A stretch of 64,000 nucleotides of DNA from Cryptomeria japonica (GCF_030272615.1 NC_081411.1:161344089-161408088); one strand, 5' to 3'; shown: positions 45,946 to 57,807, numbered from the stretch's first letter. The notes: a model not told the origin generated them from the sequence alone. Translations and numbers: made by a program.

Positions 45946-48535
45946 TGGTGCAGGAGCACCTCAGCACCTGAATGCTCAAATCCTAGCAGGTATAACATTT
46001 TATTGCAAATTAAGCATGTGTGTTTATTTTATGCTTCTAATAGGTTTAATAGGTTTTTTTTGGGGTGTAATAAGGCTTGGAACTCATTTGTGTTTAAGAG
46101 TTTCAAAGATTTTTGTTTTTTTGCTCGGCAGGCTAAAAATTGTCAATTTTGGGTCCAAATGAGCATTTTTGAATTTTTGATGTTGGAAAGCCTTGAAAGG
46201 CATTGGAGAATGTTTATTTAGTGTTTCTAGATGATTTTGAGTCATTGGTTTGAGTGCCAAGTCACCGGGAGTCAAAATGCAACTTTTTGAGCAACAAAAG
46301 TTGTCAAAAGTTGTCAAAAAGCTGTCAAAAAGTGAAAAAAATGATTTTTGGTGGTTTTGGTTAGTTCTAGCCTGTACCTATCCATACAAAGGCTTCAAAA
46401 AGTTGGCACATGTATAAAAACCATGTTCCAATCATTGTATGGGCAGTTTACATTGGAAAAATAAGAAAAATACTTGTTTTGCTCTTATTTTCTGTGAGTT
46501 TTAACTAGTTTTCTGCACTTTTTAGAGTACAGTCTGTACCATGGCTCCATGAGTCCGTACTGCTCCTATTTTTGGTTTATGTGATCTTCTTTGATGTTTT
46601 AGTAGTGATTGGAACAAGTTTTAGTTGAAGTATTTTTGAGTAAAGCATTGTTTTGTGGTTCCAATGGAAGAACATTCCTGGTCCAACTGATTTCTTCAAA
46701 GTCTCTTCAGCCATGGCTTTGAGGAAATTTGTTGGATCCTCTGTACATACTGTACCATACATCTATTTTCTTTTTCTAGCAATGCACAAGTGTTTATAAG
46801 CCCATGGCAAGTGTGTGAAGTGAGCAACTTGGCTTGGGTATTCTTAAATTTGTTTGAATGGTACTTTGTTGTTCATAGCACTGTACTTTGAAGTGTTGAA
46901 GAAGAATCAAGTTGATAAGAGTCTTCATTGTACTTTACCATCCTTGTCTCTCTCATGACTTGGTTGGTGGCAAGAAACAAAGGTGTAATCAGATTGTAAA
47001 AACAGTGAGTCACTGTTTCATTGGATAAAACCTCATTGCCAACCTCCCAAATGGTTAGTGTGAAATGAGGGATTCCTCTTTTATGCAAAATGGAAATGTG
47101 TTTGAAAATAGTTTCAATGTGAAGAAGATAGATTACACATTTTGATTGTAAAGGACCAAAATAAGGATCCTAAAAACAGTGTATTCTTTGTCACAGTCAC
47201 ATAATGTTTTTATGATTTATGTCATCCTTTAAGTACTCAACTCATTAAGATCTTTGAAGAGGTTATGTGCACTATTCTATCATGCCATTTATACCTTCTT
47301 GCAGGCCAAGGACAACATGAATAAACAGGTCAAACAGAGAGATTAAAGTTGTCACAGTTTCTAAGACTGTGAAAGTGCAGTAAGGCGAATAAGAGACCAA
47401 CAGTCATAAAAAAACCCTTTCATACTTGCATTATTGCAACTATTGTCAAGGTATTATTGCATTCATATGTGATATATTTTCATTTTACTTACGTTATTAA
47501 CGTTAAACAAAGCATATAAAACCTTGAAAACATTGCTGTCCCTGTTTTTGGACTGTTATTTCTGAGAAAATGCAGCAGTATGATAACTATTTGATAAAAT
47601 GTCAATATTAGAAGATGAGGTTTAAGTCCTTGGGAGTGTTTTTTATATGTGGAAGCAAGGTTTGAAGCATTTAAATTGGTCTATTATCATGAGGAAGACT
47701 TGTAAATTGCAAACCCTCACTAGAAACCTCAAAAACCCTTGAAAATTGCACATTTTGTGGGACAGTACTAAAACAGTCCATACAGTACTTGCCATAGCAA
47801 AAATCCTTAAGATTTCAACATAAAATGACCACCTCTCGAAGGCTTTGTCATGAAGTTTAGCAGGTTGAATAGGGTGAACAAATTTCATTAAAAAGTAGGG
47901 CTAATTCTAGTAGCCTTTTTGGAGCAAATTTGACAATTTTATGAAATCGGTAAGGAAGGAGAAGTAAATGATTATTTCAAATCATCAAAACTAATCAGTT
48001 AAGACCTGAGACACCCTACTATAAGCTCCATATCATTGCATTAAGTCATTTGACCAAAATGACCACTTGAACCTAGAAGTTGCCTTGAGTAAACCAACGT
48101 TCTTTGCATCCAATTTGGATATTTTCACCATTGAAGGGTAAAGGAAAGTCATCATACTTTGTAGAACTATTTAGATGCTCAGTCAACACATTAATATGAT
48201 TTAAATCCTTAAAGGTGCAAACAAGGTTAGGTAAACCATGGTTCTCCAACAATTGCCCATTCCTGGAAGAGAGGAGATTCAGCCAGTTGGACAACCAAAC
48301 TTGTTCATTTTTGGTGACACACAAGAGGACCTCATTTCAGACTTGAATGCCTTAGCATGGAAGGTTAGGAGGAGTGATGTCCAATACAATAGGGTGCAAA
48401 CAGTGTTGAATAGAGAGGAGGAGATAGGAGAAAGGTTTGGAAGAATCCCATTTGTGCCTAGGGATTGATTGCACATTGAGAACAAAGCCCACCAAGCTCA
48501 GAAGAAGACTAACTTCTCTCTCTACCTCCTCATCA
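45946..48535 (+). repeat. 3' LTR of element B
   Basis: Direct repeat of 31742-34328, ending CCTCATCA and followed by the duplication TTCCT. Differences include AAGCATG against AAGAATG near the start and a 3-base indel in the small ORF. Confidence 0.92.
48238..48468 (+). CDS. Small ORF inside the B 3' LTR, unknown product
   Basis: The 76-codon counterpart of 34034-34261. It has one extra codon (Pro-Gly-Arg for Pro-Arg-like order near codon 9) and Val for Ile. Stop and start positions are conserved. No domain is recognised. In this copy the ORF is downstream of the element, so any transcript would read out into element A. Confidence 0.35.
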   Translation: MVLQQLPIPGREEIQPVGQPNLFIFGDTQEDLISDLNALAWKVRRSDVQYNRVQTVLNREEEIGERFGRIPFVPRD

Positions 48536-50045
48536 TTCCTAGCAATGCATCCATAGATAACACATCACTTAGGATCTTATCCTTTTATCCTCCAATAGAA
48601 AACTCTACCCAAGTCTGCTCATTGACTAGCACACTCTGTCCTTTTTTCAACCAAATCACCTTGTAAGGGTTGATGTGTGGTATTCTTGTGAGTTTCAACT
48701 TTCTCACTACCTCTTCTAAGATGATGTTGTCAATTGAGCCTGTATCATTTATCACCTTGCACACTTTACCAAGAACTTTGCATCTCACCCTAAAAAATGC
48801 TCTCCTATGTTTGGGTTCCTCCTTAACCGGCTGTCTGATCAAAATCCTATTGAACATCAGATTTTCACCAACTTCTGATTCAATTTGATCCACATCTAGT
48901 GTCTTCCTACTTGAAGAGTCTTCTTGTGCAAAAACAACCCTCTTTCCACTGTTTGATGTGGTAGGCTTGTTAGGGCATCTATATGCCAGGTGTCCCAATT
49001 GTCCACAATTGTAACACTTCATTGTTGCAAAATAGGAGTTACCTCTGCTGCTACTTCTACCCCTATTTGGACCACTTTGTGTACCTCTTCCTCTGGAATG
49101 TCCTCCTCTAAGATTGGCTTCACAACCATGCTCAGTCAACTTGGCTTCTCCTTGATTCTTGTGTTCATTTGCCTTGCTTGGGTAACCACCTCGGCGATTC
49201 ACTTGATCTTTACCTCTGCCTCTACCCCTATTATTGGAGTCTCCTTTCCTTTTATTCCTCTCTTCTACCTTGGCAGCAAGCTGATGACACTTCTGGACAG
49301 TAGTAGGAGTCCATAGGCTTATCTCCTCCTGAATGTTCCACTTTAGACCACTTAGGTACCTAGCCACTTTAATGGATTCCTCTTCTTGGATCTTGGACCT
49401 GAGACATAGCTTTTGAAACTCCTCTATATAGGAGGCCACATCAAGATCCTTCTGCTTCAATCCTTGTCTTTTCTTATGAAGTTGGACTTCATAATCCTCT
49501 CGCAAGTAGATCTCCTTGATCTTACTCACCATGGCCTTCCAATTGGCAATAGGTAACTTTCCCATGCTGATTCTTTCCTCTTGCAAGTACCTCCACCATG
49601 TCAAAGCTGCTCCCCTTAACCTTGATTTGGCAACTTTAATCTTCTGAGCCTCTGTCACTCCTTCACACTCATAGTGGTTTTCCATACCCTCAATCCATTC
49701 CATGATAGTGTCAATATCTATCCTTCCACTAAAAAGTGGCAATCCCTCAAATGATTTTGTATTCAAAGCCTTGATGGCCTTTAGAAAAGGTTCTTCATTG
49801 ATTACAGGGTCTCATTTAGGTATGATGTCATCTATGTCTATAGTTTTCTTGCCTCTATCCTTGGTGTCCTCACCTCCAAGTCCTTGTGTCCCCTGATCAA
49901 CCACTTCTTGTAGTTTATCCCTTATCTCACTCATAGCAACTTCAAGGAGTCTTTTTTTCTCCTTCTGTTCTTCTACCTCTCTAGCAAACTCTACATTAGT
50001 GACCATTTTTCTCTCCCCTACTGATTCACTAGTATATAGAGACAT
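48536..50045 (-). pseudogene. gag: Element A gag and protease, broken
   Basis: Starts at the minus-strand ATG at 50045 (MSLYTSESVGERK), with a charged, probably coiled-coil N-terminus. TGA at 49812-49814 interrupts; the frame then continues with LPLFSGRIDIDTIMEWIEG, RGAALTWWRYLQEE and EEFQKLCLRSK (gag core). After an Arg/Gly-rich stretch comes an intact zinc knuckle CYNCGQLGHLAYRC (about 49000). The protease strand reads VINDTGSIDNII (about 48745), keeping D-T-G. TAA at about 48585 is followed in frame by KDKILSDVLSMDALLGR, which ends exactly where B inserted; the partner half starts GRPWQFD at 31741. Only two stops in 1.5 kb, less decay than its pol half. Confidence 0.87.
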
Positions 50046-50070
50046 ACACAGGCCAACAAATCTTTATCTT

Positions 50071-50082
50071 GCTCTAATAGCA
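50071..50082 (-). promoter_or_regulatory. Primer binding site of element A, decayed
   Basis: The minus strand reads TGCTATTAGAGC three bases after the LTR end, two changes from TGGTATCAGAGC. Confidence 0.7.
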
Positions 50083-50085
50083 ATC

Positions 50086-51686
50086 TAATGCATTGGTGTT
50101 TGGGATAGACTAGCCTAGTCTATGCTCCTGGATCCTTTCCTTGGATCACCTGGTGTTCTCCACACACCCTAGGGTCTCTAGGACTTCTCTTTGCTTGAGG
50201 AATCCCCTGACCATGCCCAATCCACCCACCAATGAGTTATACTACTGCTCCTAAGGTCTCACCTACTAATGAGACTCATAAACCCTTACTATGGCTAATA
50301 AGGGCTAATCTTGTTCCACACCTTCCAAGGTCTTAGCAAGGTTTTTTTAGGTCTATTTCATGGCCTATCCACCCATTCATGAGCCCCCAAGAGGTTTCAA
50401 GCATTCAACCCCTTACCAATTGCACTATTTTGTGTTTTTGCCTACTAAATAGGGCTACAAGAAAGAGCCCCTATTAGGCCTCCTACCCGGTCTTCTAGGG
50501 CTCCCTCTCACAAATGATGCACAAACAACCCTAACTCCCAAAATGGACTACCCATCAATTTGCAAGGGCTCAAGGATTTTCTAGGTTTTGGGCCTCCTAG
50601 TGGCCATACAATGCCTAGGATGAATACTTGGGGTTTTTGAGGGTTTTGTGAGGGTTTCTGGGATCTGCCTGGGTCTCAGTGAGTACTTTGGGTCTTAGCC
50701 ATCTTGTTTGGATTGGTGGAGGCTCCTCCTCTACACCATTGATGCTTCAAACACTCCTTTTCACTTCTTCAAAAGGATGCTCTTCCTACCAACCAACCTT
50801 GCTCTTCAAGAACTCTGCACCAACAACCATTCCTAACTAGGCACTATCCAGTCTCGCCTAGGAATGGTTCTTTGCTTGGTCTTCCTGAATTTTCAAGGAT
50901 CTTTCTTGCTTGAGACTATAATATAGAGTCTCCACATCCATTCCCCATGGTGTCATGGTGGTTCCACAACAGGGAATGGAGTTAAGACTTCATTTACACA
51001 ATCCTGTCCAAAACTAGACAGTAAGACTGCAACTTACAAAATATTTACACACACACTCAAACTACAAGTAAAAAACTAAACTAAATGCTTTAAATGAAAG
51101 TATTTACATCATGGAAGATGAACCACACAGTTTTGGAAGTGTCTCAATCCATTAAACTGCTTGTCTACTTCATTCAAACTGACTGGTAATAGTTTCATAG
51201 TCATGGTCTATTCCTTCTGCTAGGGCCGTACAAGATCTGATGTTCAAACAATTGTTTTAGGGTTTGCAAACACTTATACCTCTCATACCTTTGTCTTTGT
51301 GCCAAAGTTAGGGCTTTCCATGCACAACAAGGGTTTATGACCATTTTGGGTGGAAAAGTTGCTTGACAACTTTTAAAAGTTGTCATGTAACTTTTGCATC
51401 TTTTGAAAAACTTTACTATTGTTGCTTTACATGACTCCCAAGCCTGTTTTGAGCTATCCTAGGGACAACAACATGCCAATAAGGCCTAATACATACTCCA
51501 GGCACACTCAACCTTTCCTGCACAAAAAAATCACAATCTTGACTAATGACCCCTAAGACCTCCTCTAGGACCCTACCTAGGACCTATGAGCACATGGCTC
51601 ATTATTTTATGTACAATTGCTTCTAAAGAAGTATAGTGCCAACAAAAAAAAGAAAAGAAACAGTCAGGAAGGGTGCTCCTACACCA
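50086..51686 (-). repeat. 5' LTR of element A
   Basis: Direct repeat of 27007-28598. The minus-strand start TGGTGTAGGAG at 51686 is followed outward by the duplication CTTCA. The 22-bp palindrome at 51364-51385 is identical to that in the 3' LTR. Confidence 0.9.
51364..51385. promoter_or_regulatory. 22-bp perfect palindrome in the A 5' LTR
   Basis: Same GACAACTTTT plus reverse complement as at 28285-28306, unchanged although flanking positions differ between the LTRs. Confidence 0.7.
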
Positions 51687-51691
51687 CTTCA

Positions 51692-53900
51692 CACTTTCAG
51701 TTTTCTTTTTATTTCTCAATTCATTGTCCTTCCAAACTGCTCCCTCTTTTTTGACTGTTTGACTACCATTCTTAACTAATTTCTCATTAATCATTCATCT
51801 CCCTTTCTGCCAAAGGCAACTAACTCATTATGTCCAACTTCCTGCCATGTGGTGATAGGAACTATTACTACCTAAATTGAATCTTGTCTAGACAAACCCA
51901 ACAAAGCACTAAACAAATAGATTAACACGATCCTCCTAGATCATAATCCCAAGGCACAAAAGAAGGTATGTGCTCCTTCACATGGGAGTAACAATATAAA
52001 ACTATCCTACTTCATTCTTTTTCTTGCACTTTTTTCAACATCGCTCTGGTTCATCTACCATATTCATCCAGCATTATTGTGCACATCTCCACTCTAATCT
52101 AATGAAGTTATCTCCATTATCTACCATCATTGCCCAAGATCCTGTCATCCTTTCATCCACACACAAAACATCATAAATTAATAGATAGGAATTAAGTTTT
52201 TCTATGTCCTCAAAATCACTCACGCCATACATCTACATTACAATATCATCCATATTTACTATCGCTGCACTTACCATTTCAGTTTCATACTCCATCTCCT
52301 CATCCAACATCTTTACCAGTCACTCTTCCTTCATGGCCAACTCTTCATGCATCGCTATAATAACTCCTTCCTCTATAACTATTATATTCAAATCTGGGGC
52401 CTTCGTAACTACACTTATCTTCATGCCTTCCAGTTCGTATTCCCACTCTTGCTTTATTACTGCAAATTGTATCCACAAATCATCCTTATTATCATTATTG
52501 ATTGCTCCTCTTTCTAATTCATTTGCTGAAATTTCCTCATCTTGCATGTCTTTTCTTTCATTTTCTCCAATCACTACTATACCAACATCTACTTCACTTT
52601 TTGTTGCTGTCTCCTTCAACTCCTTCTTTCTAATCATTTTAGCACAAATTTTATTGTCTTCTATTGCTGTCCCTAAATCTTCTTCTAGCTTTGCTTCTAT
52701 ATCTTTTATATCACTTTTTAATCCCTCATCATCCCTTGTTCCTATTGTATATTCTTGAGTCTTTTTGTTCTCATATAACCCTTTGTTCATATCCATTTCC
52801 CACTTGTATTTGTGCCTTCTGTTCCTTCCAATCTGTCTATGTTTATTTTCCTTCTTCTATTCATACTTTCTCCTTATTTCTTTGTCATCTACAAGCCTCC
52901 ATAGCTTCATTTCCCATTCACAAATGTCATCTTCATTAATTAGTACCATGTCCTTCTCATCTTCTTCCTTTAATATCTTCCTTTCAATAACTTCATTCAA
53001 AGATTCAAAATCATCTTTATTGTTTAAAAGGTCAAATATTACCTCTTTATGTTCAACACTTTCAACAACCGAGCTAACTTTGTTGCTATCTTCTCTAGCA
53101 ATTTTGTGTTGTCATTTCTACTCTCTCCTCAAGGATCTTTGCCAAACACAAGATTTTCACAAGTCCCTATAGTTTTGTCAACCTCTGCAACTACTACCAT
53201 TTAATGCTGCACTTGTTCATTTTCAGCTTCTTGTCCTTGGTTATCCTGTAGCCACATTAACTCTTCTTTCTTAGATTCAATCTCTTCTTCACATAGTCCA
53301 TTCCTTGGAAGTATTTCCACATCACTATATCCTACAACATTACATTACTGTCCTACTGTCTTAACCTTCTACACTTTATTTGTCATAACTTTAGGCTGAA
53401 GTCTATTTATTTCTGCCCTTTTCCTCCATAAGCCATGATCGAATTTTTGCCTAGAAACATATTCTCTATGACTTCTTACTCACCAACTCTCCCTATAATT
53501 TGGTTTCCACCCATTCCTCATCATATCTTTCATTTTTTGCATGTGCTGGTTAGCACACATATTATCAAAAACACCCTCTTGCGTACACTGTGACTACTAC
53601 ATTGCACTGACAATTTTTCTTCGCCAACTTGGTACTCTACAACCATGATCCCAACCAAGATTTAGAGACCCCCATAGTCTCTTCTCTCAAATAATTTTCA
53701 TATCCATATTCTTACTTCCACATACATGAACAAAATCAACATTCGTACTTCTATTTACCTCTACAATAGGTTGTTATCCTGATTCACCTTCATTCTTATC
53801 TTCACTTGACAAATTTTCTATTTTGTAGACTCCTTTTTGTTCATCTGCAACATCTTCTATAATATCATAATAGTTTAGGGAATCTTTGAATTCTTCATTA
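51692..53900 (-). pseudogene. Decayed acidic reading region, unknown product
   Basis: The minus strand keeps a coherent style for 2.2 kb across several stops and shifts: rich in Glu, Asp, Lys, Met and Asn, heptad-like in places. The longest open part is 52320-52796 (158 codons, MDMNKGLYENKKTQEY at the start, IRKKELKETATKSEVDVGIVV inside). Further pieces lie near 53850-53600 (YYDIIEDVADEQKGVYKIENL), 53280-53220 (EEEIESKKEELMWLQ) and 51790-51700. The plus-strand frame at 52204-52758 is its shadow. I recognise no domain. It could be an extra ORF of an old retroelement or a host gene relic. Element A inserted at its low-coordinate end. Confidence 0.35.
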
Positions 53901-53904
53901 TAGT

Positions 53905-55043
53905 ACTGGAAAATTATTGGAATTAAGGAACACTGAGAGGGGGTGGTGAATCAGTGTTTTATAAATTTTAACATTATTAATCTAATTCTTCAACCATCTA
54001 ATGCAAATCAACAAAAGAAAGATGTAAACACATAAGGCAAGCATCCACAACACCACAACACCAGTTTACATTGAAAACCTGGTTAAAGGAAAAGCCATTG
54101 TGGGAACATACCCACAATGAGATAATACCCTGTTAGTAGTATGTGAAATATTACAATGGGAATGCACATGCATTCAGGCACACTACCTAGATCTCACTAC
54201 TCAAAATTACAATAAGGGCTACAACCCAGAAAGCTCACTACCCTACAAAATGATTACAAAAGATACAAGAGGGTTTTCTATTGAATAGCATCAACAAATG
54301 CCTGAGTATAGTTCCCATTAAGCACAAAACATATAATCTTACTCTTCTCTACTCCTATAATCTATTCTAATATTCTGCATTATATCGGATCACAAATATT
54401 TCAATTTCTCACTTGAATTTGTGCACAATCACTCATTGACACTTTTTACAAAACCATCGATATCAAATATCATCAAATCAATCACTCTTATATATCTGCA
54501 TCAACAATTTAGGTTTATTTCATGTCAGCCCAAAAACCACATAACACATAAATGAAATGTGTTACCTAAGATTGGTTCAATCCGAACAAAAACAAACAAG
54601 AGGAACAAAACAGACTATCCACATGCTTCCCACATATCAGCTCAACATCCTTGAACATGCAAACTACTACAAAAATCACTCTACACGATCCACACAATGA
54701 ATCTCCACACATTATTGCTGATGAACACTATTCTACTAGAAAACTTGTCTACTAGATCTTCCAATTTATACAAGACATATCATCGGAGGCCATAATCTTG
54801 GAATAAGCCATATTACATGACAACAATGCATCTTCGAGATCTACAAAGCAAAATACACAGCGCAAATGATCCACTAACCAAGAAACTGCACACTCTATTG
54901 GATACACTACTCTTCTCACCGGACCTCACAAATACTTTATCAATATTCCGGTATGGATGAATCATGAACTATGGATTGGATATTTGACTTAAGTTGCCAT
55001 AAATGACAACATCTGATCATCAATGCAGTGTCTCTTTCCAACA
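53905..55043 (-). repeat. Copia-type LTR
   Basis: The minus-strand start TGTTGGAAAGAGAC at 55043 is preceded by a purine tract. The other end near 53905 carries GAGAGGGGGTGGTGAATCAGTG, shared with the LTR at 21226-22453. The inner GAAAACCTGGTTAAAGG and GTGGGAACATACCCACA segments also correspond. The interior that should lie above 55058 is replaced by a family D LTR fragment, so it is a 3' LTR of a truncated element. The left edge is approximate. Confidence 0.6.
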
Positions 55044-55058
55044 ATCCCCCCCTTTGGA
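55044..55058 (-). promoter_or_regulatory. Polypurine tract
   Basis: The minus strand reads TTCCAAAGGGGGGGATT directly before the LTR start TGTTGGAA. Confidence 0.7.
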
Positions 55059-55083
55059 ATTGATGGCAACTGATGCCTTCCTA

Positions 55084-55430
55084 AATGGACAAGGTTAGTC
55101 TAAGATAAACAACACAAAAGACACAAGAAAATCGTTAGTGTTAGTCAATCAAAAACTAATCTAAAAAGGCATACCAAGAGAGACACTAAAAACATGCTAA
55201 TAAACTAAAGAAACAAAGATAATGAGAAATCTCCAAATGCCTCTTAGCATGGTCTTAGCTCCTTTCTCCCTTGTTCCTCTCCTCTCCAAGTTCCAAAATA
55301 GTGTAGCTCTCAGTAGCTTTTTGCACTATGGATGGTTATGGAGGATTGAGATTGTAGTATTGCTCTAGATGTGAAATGAAAAGCTAATACTATGCTATTG
55401 ATACTAAAAATGATTTATTTTATCCAAAAT
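55084..55430 (-). repeat. Family D LTR, end fragment
   Basis: Nearly the same as 55945-56290, in the same orientation: both run from ATGGACAAGGTTAGTC through CCTCTCCAAGTTCCAAAATAG to the ATGATTTATTTTA words. About 350 bases are kept, corresponding to the 3' end of the 1.37-kb LTR. Confidence 0.8.
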
Positions 55431-55929
55431 AAAAGATATTAGTTGATTATGGTAGTAACCTTGTCTCAAGTATCTTCGGGTCTCAACAGGTAATCGATCA
55501 TGGTAATCCTAGACTACATCAGGCATTTATCATAATGGCCTAGTCTCAACGGGGCTGCTATGATTAACCACAACCATCCATCACCCGCACACACTATCAA
55601 TTGATCAACCAATCAAACACAATCTAACGGACAATTACATCAATTGTCTAAGTCTCAATGAGTATTTTTGCTTTATATACCTTTACTTCATCGGGCAATT
55701 GCATCAATTACCTAAGTCTCATTAGGCCACTTTGATTCACTTACTCAGACTTTATCTTATCCAAGCAAACAATTGGCATCAACTGTCATACTTTGACTTG
55801 ACCAGGGCAATTCAATCGATTGCACCAGATTGTTCAACCAATTTTGATCAATTGTATAGCATCACTCGAAAGAACAACCCCCACATTTTCACTGAATCTC
55901 ATCTATCCTTGCAAAATCTCTTAACCACA
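55431..55929. repeat. Unclassified segment with spaced CAATTG-type palindromes
   Basis: It contains inverted repeats GACAATT-ACATC-AATTGTC (55630-55648), GGCAATT-GCATC-AATTACC (55694-55712) and two weaker ones (55768-55787, 55806-55824). Repeated TAAGTCTCAATGAG-like words (AGTCTCAACGGGG at about 55549, 55649, 55713) are also present. A TATATAC lies at 55674. No coding sequence. Confidence 0.5.
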
Positions 55930-57313
55930 TGATGCCCCCCCAAATGGACAAGGTTAGTCAATGATAAACAACACAAGAAAACCAGAAAATCGTTAGTGTT
56001 AGTCAATCAAAAACTAATCTAAAAAGGCATACCAAGAGAGACACTAAAAACATGCTAATATATCTAACTAAAGAAACAAAGATAATGAGACATCTCCAAA
56101 TGCCTCTTAGCATGGTATTAGCTCCTTTCTCCCTTGTTCCTCTCCTCTCCAAGTTCCAAAATAGTGTAGCTCTCAACAGCTTTTTGCACTATGGATGCTT
56201 ATGGAGGATTGAGATTATAGTATTGCTCTAAATGTGAAATGAAAAGCTCATACTATGATTATTGATGCTAAAATGATTTATTTTAACCAAAATGACAATA
56301 CATGAGTTTGCTATGCTAAATGCTCTCTTAAAATGCCTATAAGTTAAATGCATACAAGTTTTTAGGATCTGGATTATGAAGAAATGAGCTCTATTTATAG
56401 GAAAAATGGAGCAATGGATGGTTGAGATTGAGTAATCTCAACAAGGGTTAGGATTGAATGATTTCAAATCCATGTGAGGGCTTTCAACCCAATCCCAGGA
56501 TGACAAGTGTCAATGTGAGATAGGTTGAGAGGAGAGGGAATAAGAATTTAATGCTTGACATGACTTTGGGAGTTAAAGTCAAGGTTGGTTCAATGAATAA
56601 ACTCTTTATTCAAAGGATAAAGTTTTTATCCAATGGATAAACTCTTGTGCAAATGTGAAATGGATGAATATGGTCAAAACAATAAATGTTTGGGGAGACA
56701 AGTTTGAAATAACCATAAATGGTTATGTAGGAGCCATAAATGGTCATGTAAGAGCCATTAGTGGTCTTGGAAGACTTTGGGGGTTAATTTGTTGAACACA
56801 CAAAGCATTAAATGCTTTTCAAAGACTTTGGAGTCTTTGAGAAGTGACTCTATTTTGCTTAGGAATGTGACAATAATTAGGGGATGGATTAGGCTAATTA
56901 GGAAGGGGTTAGAAGAATCTAGAAGGGGATTAGATTTTGCAAGTGGATTTGGTGGGTGAGGGAAAATTGGATTTTATTAAAATAAAAATTCATTTATTTC
57001 AATTAATGTGTGCAGGTTGCATTTGTAGGAAAATGCAAGTGGGGGGGGGTTTAAAATGATTTAAATAAATGTTAATTTATTTAAGAGGAAAAGGGGGATT
57101 TTAATTAAATAAATATATTTTATTTATTTAATTGATTTGAATTTGATTTAATGAATGAATTAAAATAAATTGAATAATTTATTTAATTAATAGAAGAATG
57201 TTTGGAGATGAATTAATTAAATATTAATTTAATTAACTGATGGCTATTGGATTTTCAATCAAATAAATAGTGAATATTTATTTAATTAAGCTGGACAGAT
57301 TTGTGTGACTACA
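55930..57313 (-). repeat. Family D LTR, minus-strand copy
   Basis: Reverse complement of 59958-61318 over its length. The minus strand starts TGTAGTCACACAAATCTG at 57313 and ends GGGCATCA at 55930. No primer site follows its end, so it is a solo or 3' LTR. It contains a G10 run at about 57042. Flanking five-base words (CCACA and ATAAT) do not match. Confidence 0.85.
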
Positions 57314-57533
57314 ATAATTATGATGAAAACCTTCAAGCTATTAATCCTTCACTTGATAACCATTCTTCGTTTGCATATAATTAATCTATTTAGTTCGATC
57401 AAATGCTTAATATCGATAATCATCCTATATCATTATTTATGTATACCGATTACTAAATCATGCTAATGCATTCCGATTTACATCAGTTAACATAATTAAT
57501 AGTAAACAAATGATAAATTGAATTAACCAAACA

Positions 57534-57769
57534 CCGATTAATATCGGGTTTTAATATAAGCTGACACCGATTGATATCAGCATATATGTGCACCGATTAA
57601 TATTGGGTGGCATGATAAAGTTTACTGATAGTTATTGGTTGTTAAGCATACACCGATAGTTATCGGTTGTTAAGGTTAAAGCATATGCCGATAGTTACCG
57701 GCTGTTAAGATTATGCAAACACCGATAGTCATCAGTGTTAAAGTATAAACATATACCGGTTGGCATTGG
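57534..57769. promoter_or_regulatory. Array of eight CCGAT-N4-ATCGG palindromes
   Basis: Sites at 57534-57547, 57567-57580, 57593-57606, 57625-57638, 57653-57666, 57688-57701, 57722-57735 and 57756-57769. Two are perfect (first and fifth); the others have one or two changes. The middle four bases vary (TAAT, TGAT, TAAT, AGTT, AGTT, AGTT, AGTC, TGGC). Centre spacing is 26-35 bases. Confidence 0.75.
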
Positions 57770-57807
57770 TAATTAATATGCATTATTTGGTATTAACAAA
57801 GAGGCAC

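Larger units (their letters stand above)
31742..48535 (+). mobile_element. Element B: chromovirus-like Ty3/gypsy element split by Copia element C
   Basis: It lies within the protease region of A. The duplication TTCCT is at 31737-31741 and 48536-48540. LTRs are 31742-34328 and 45946-48535 (about 2.59 kb each), the primer site is at 34332, gag-pro-RT-RNase H runs 34374-37522, integrase and chromodomain are 44443-45923, and the purine tract precedes 45946. Removing element C and one GTATT leaves about 9.9 kb. Protein segments are clearly the same family as A, and LTR starts are shared (TGGTGCAGGAGCACC-like), but the LTR bodies differ and are 1 kb longer than in A. LTRs differ by a few percent at most by eye, younger than A. 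Confidence 0.92.
27007..51686 (-). mobile_element. Element A: chromovirus-like Ty3/gypsy element split by element B
   Basis: Minus-strand element: 5' LTR 50086-51686, primer site 50071-50082, gag-protease 48536-50045, then after a 16.8-kb insertion protease-RT-RNase H-integrase-chromodomain 28650-31741, purine tract and 3' LTR 27007-28598. CTTCA is duplicated at 27002-27006 and 51687-51691. Without the inserted DNA it is about 7.9 kb. Primer site, domain order (integrase last, then a chromodomain-like tail) and sequence type fit plant chromoviruses. Its LTRs differ by several percent by eye, and the coding part has many stops. It is the oldest layer of the nest. Confidence 0.9.

Noticed and set aside
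52204-52758. 184-codon plus-strand frame rich in Ser and Ile
   Set aside because: It is the antisense shadow of the minus-strand acidic reading region; such composition is typical of a reverse-complemented Glu/Asp-rich frame.
55925-57318. Target duplication for the minus-strand D LTR
   Set aside because: Flanking words CCACA and ATAAT differ; the copy may have rearranged or its edges may be slightly off.
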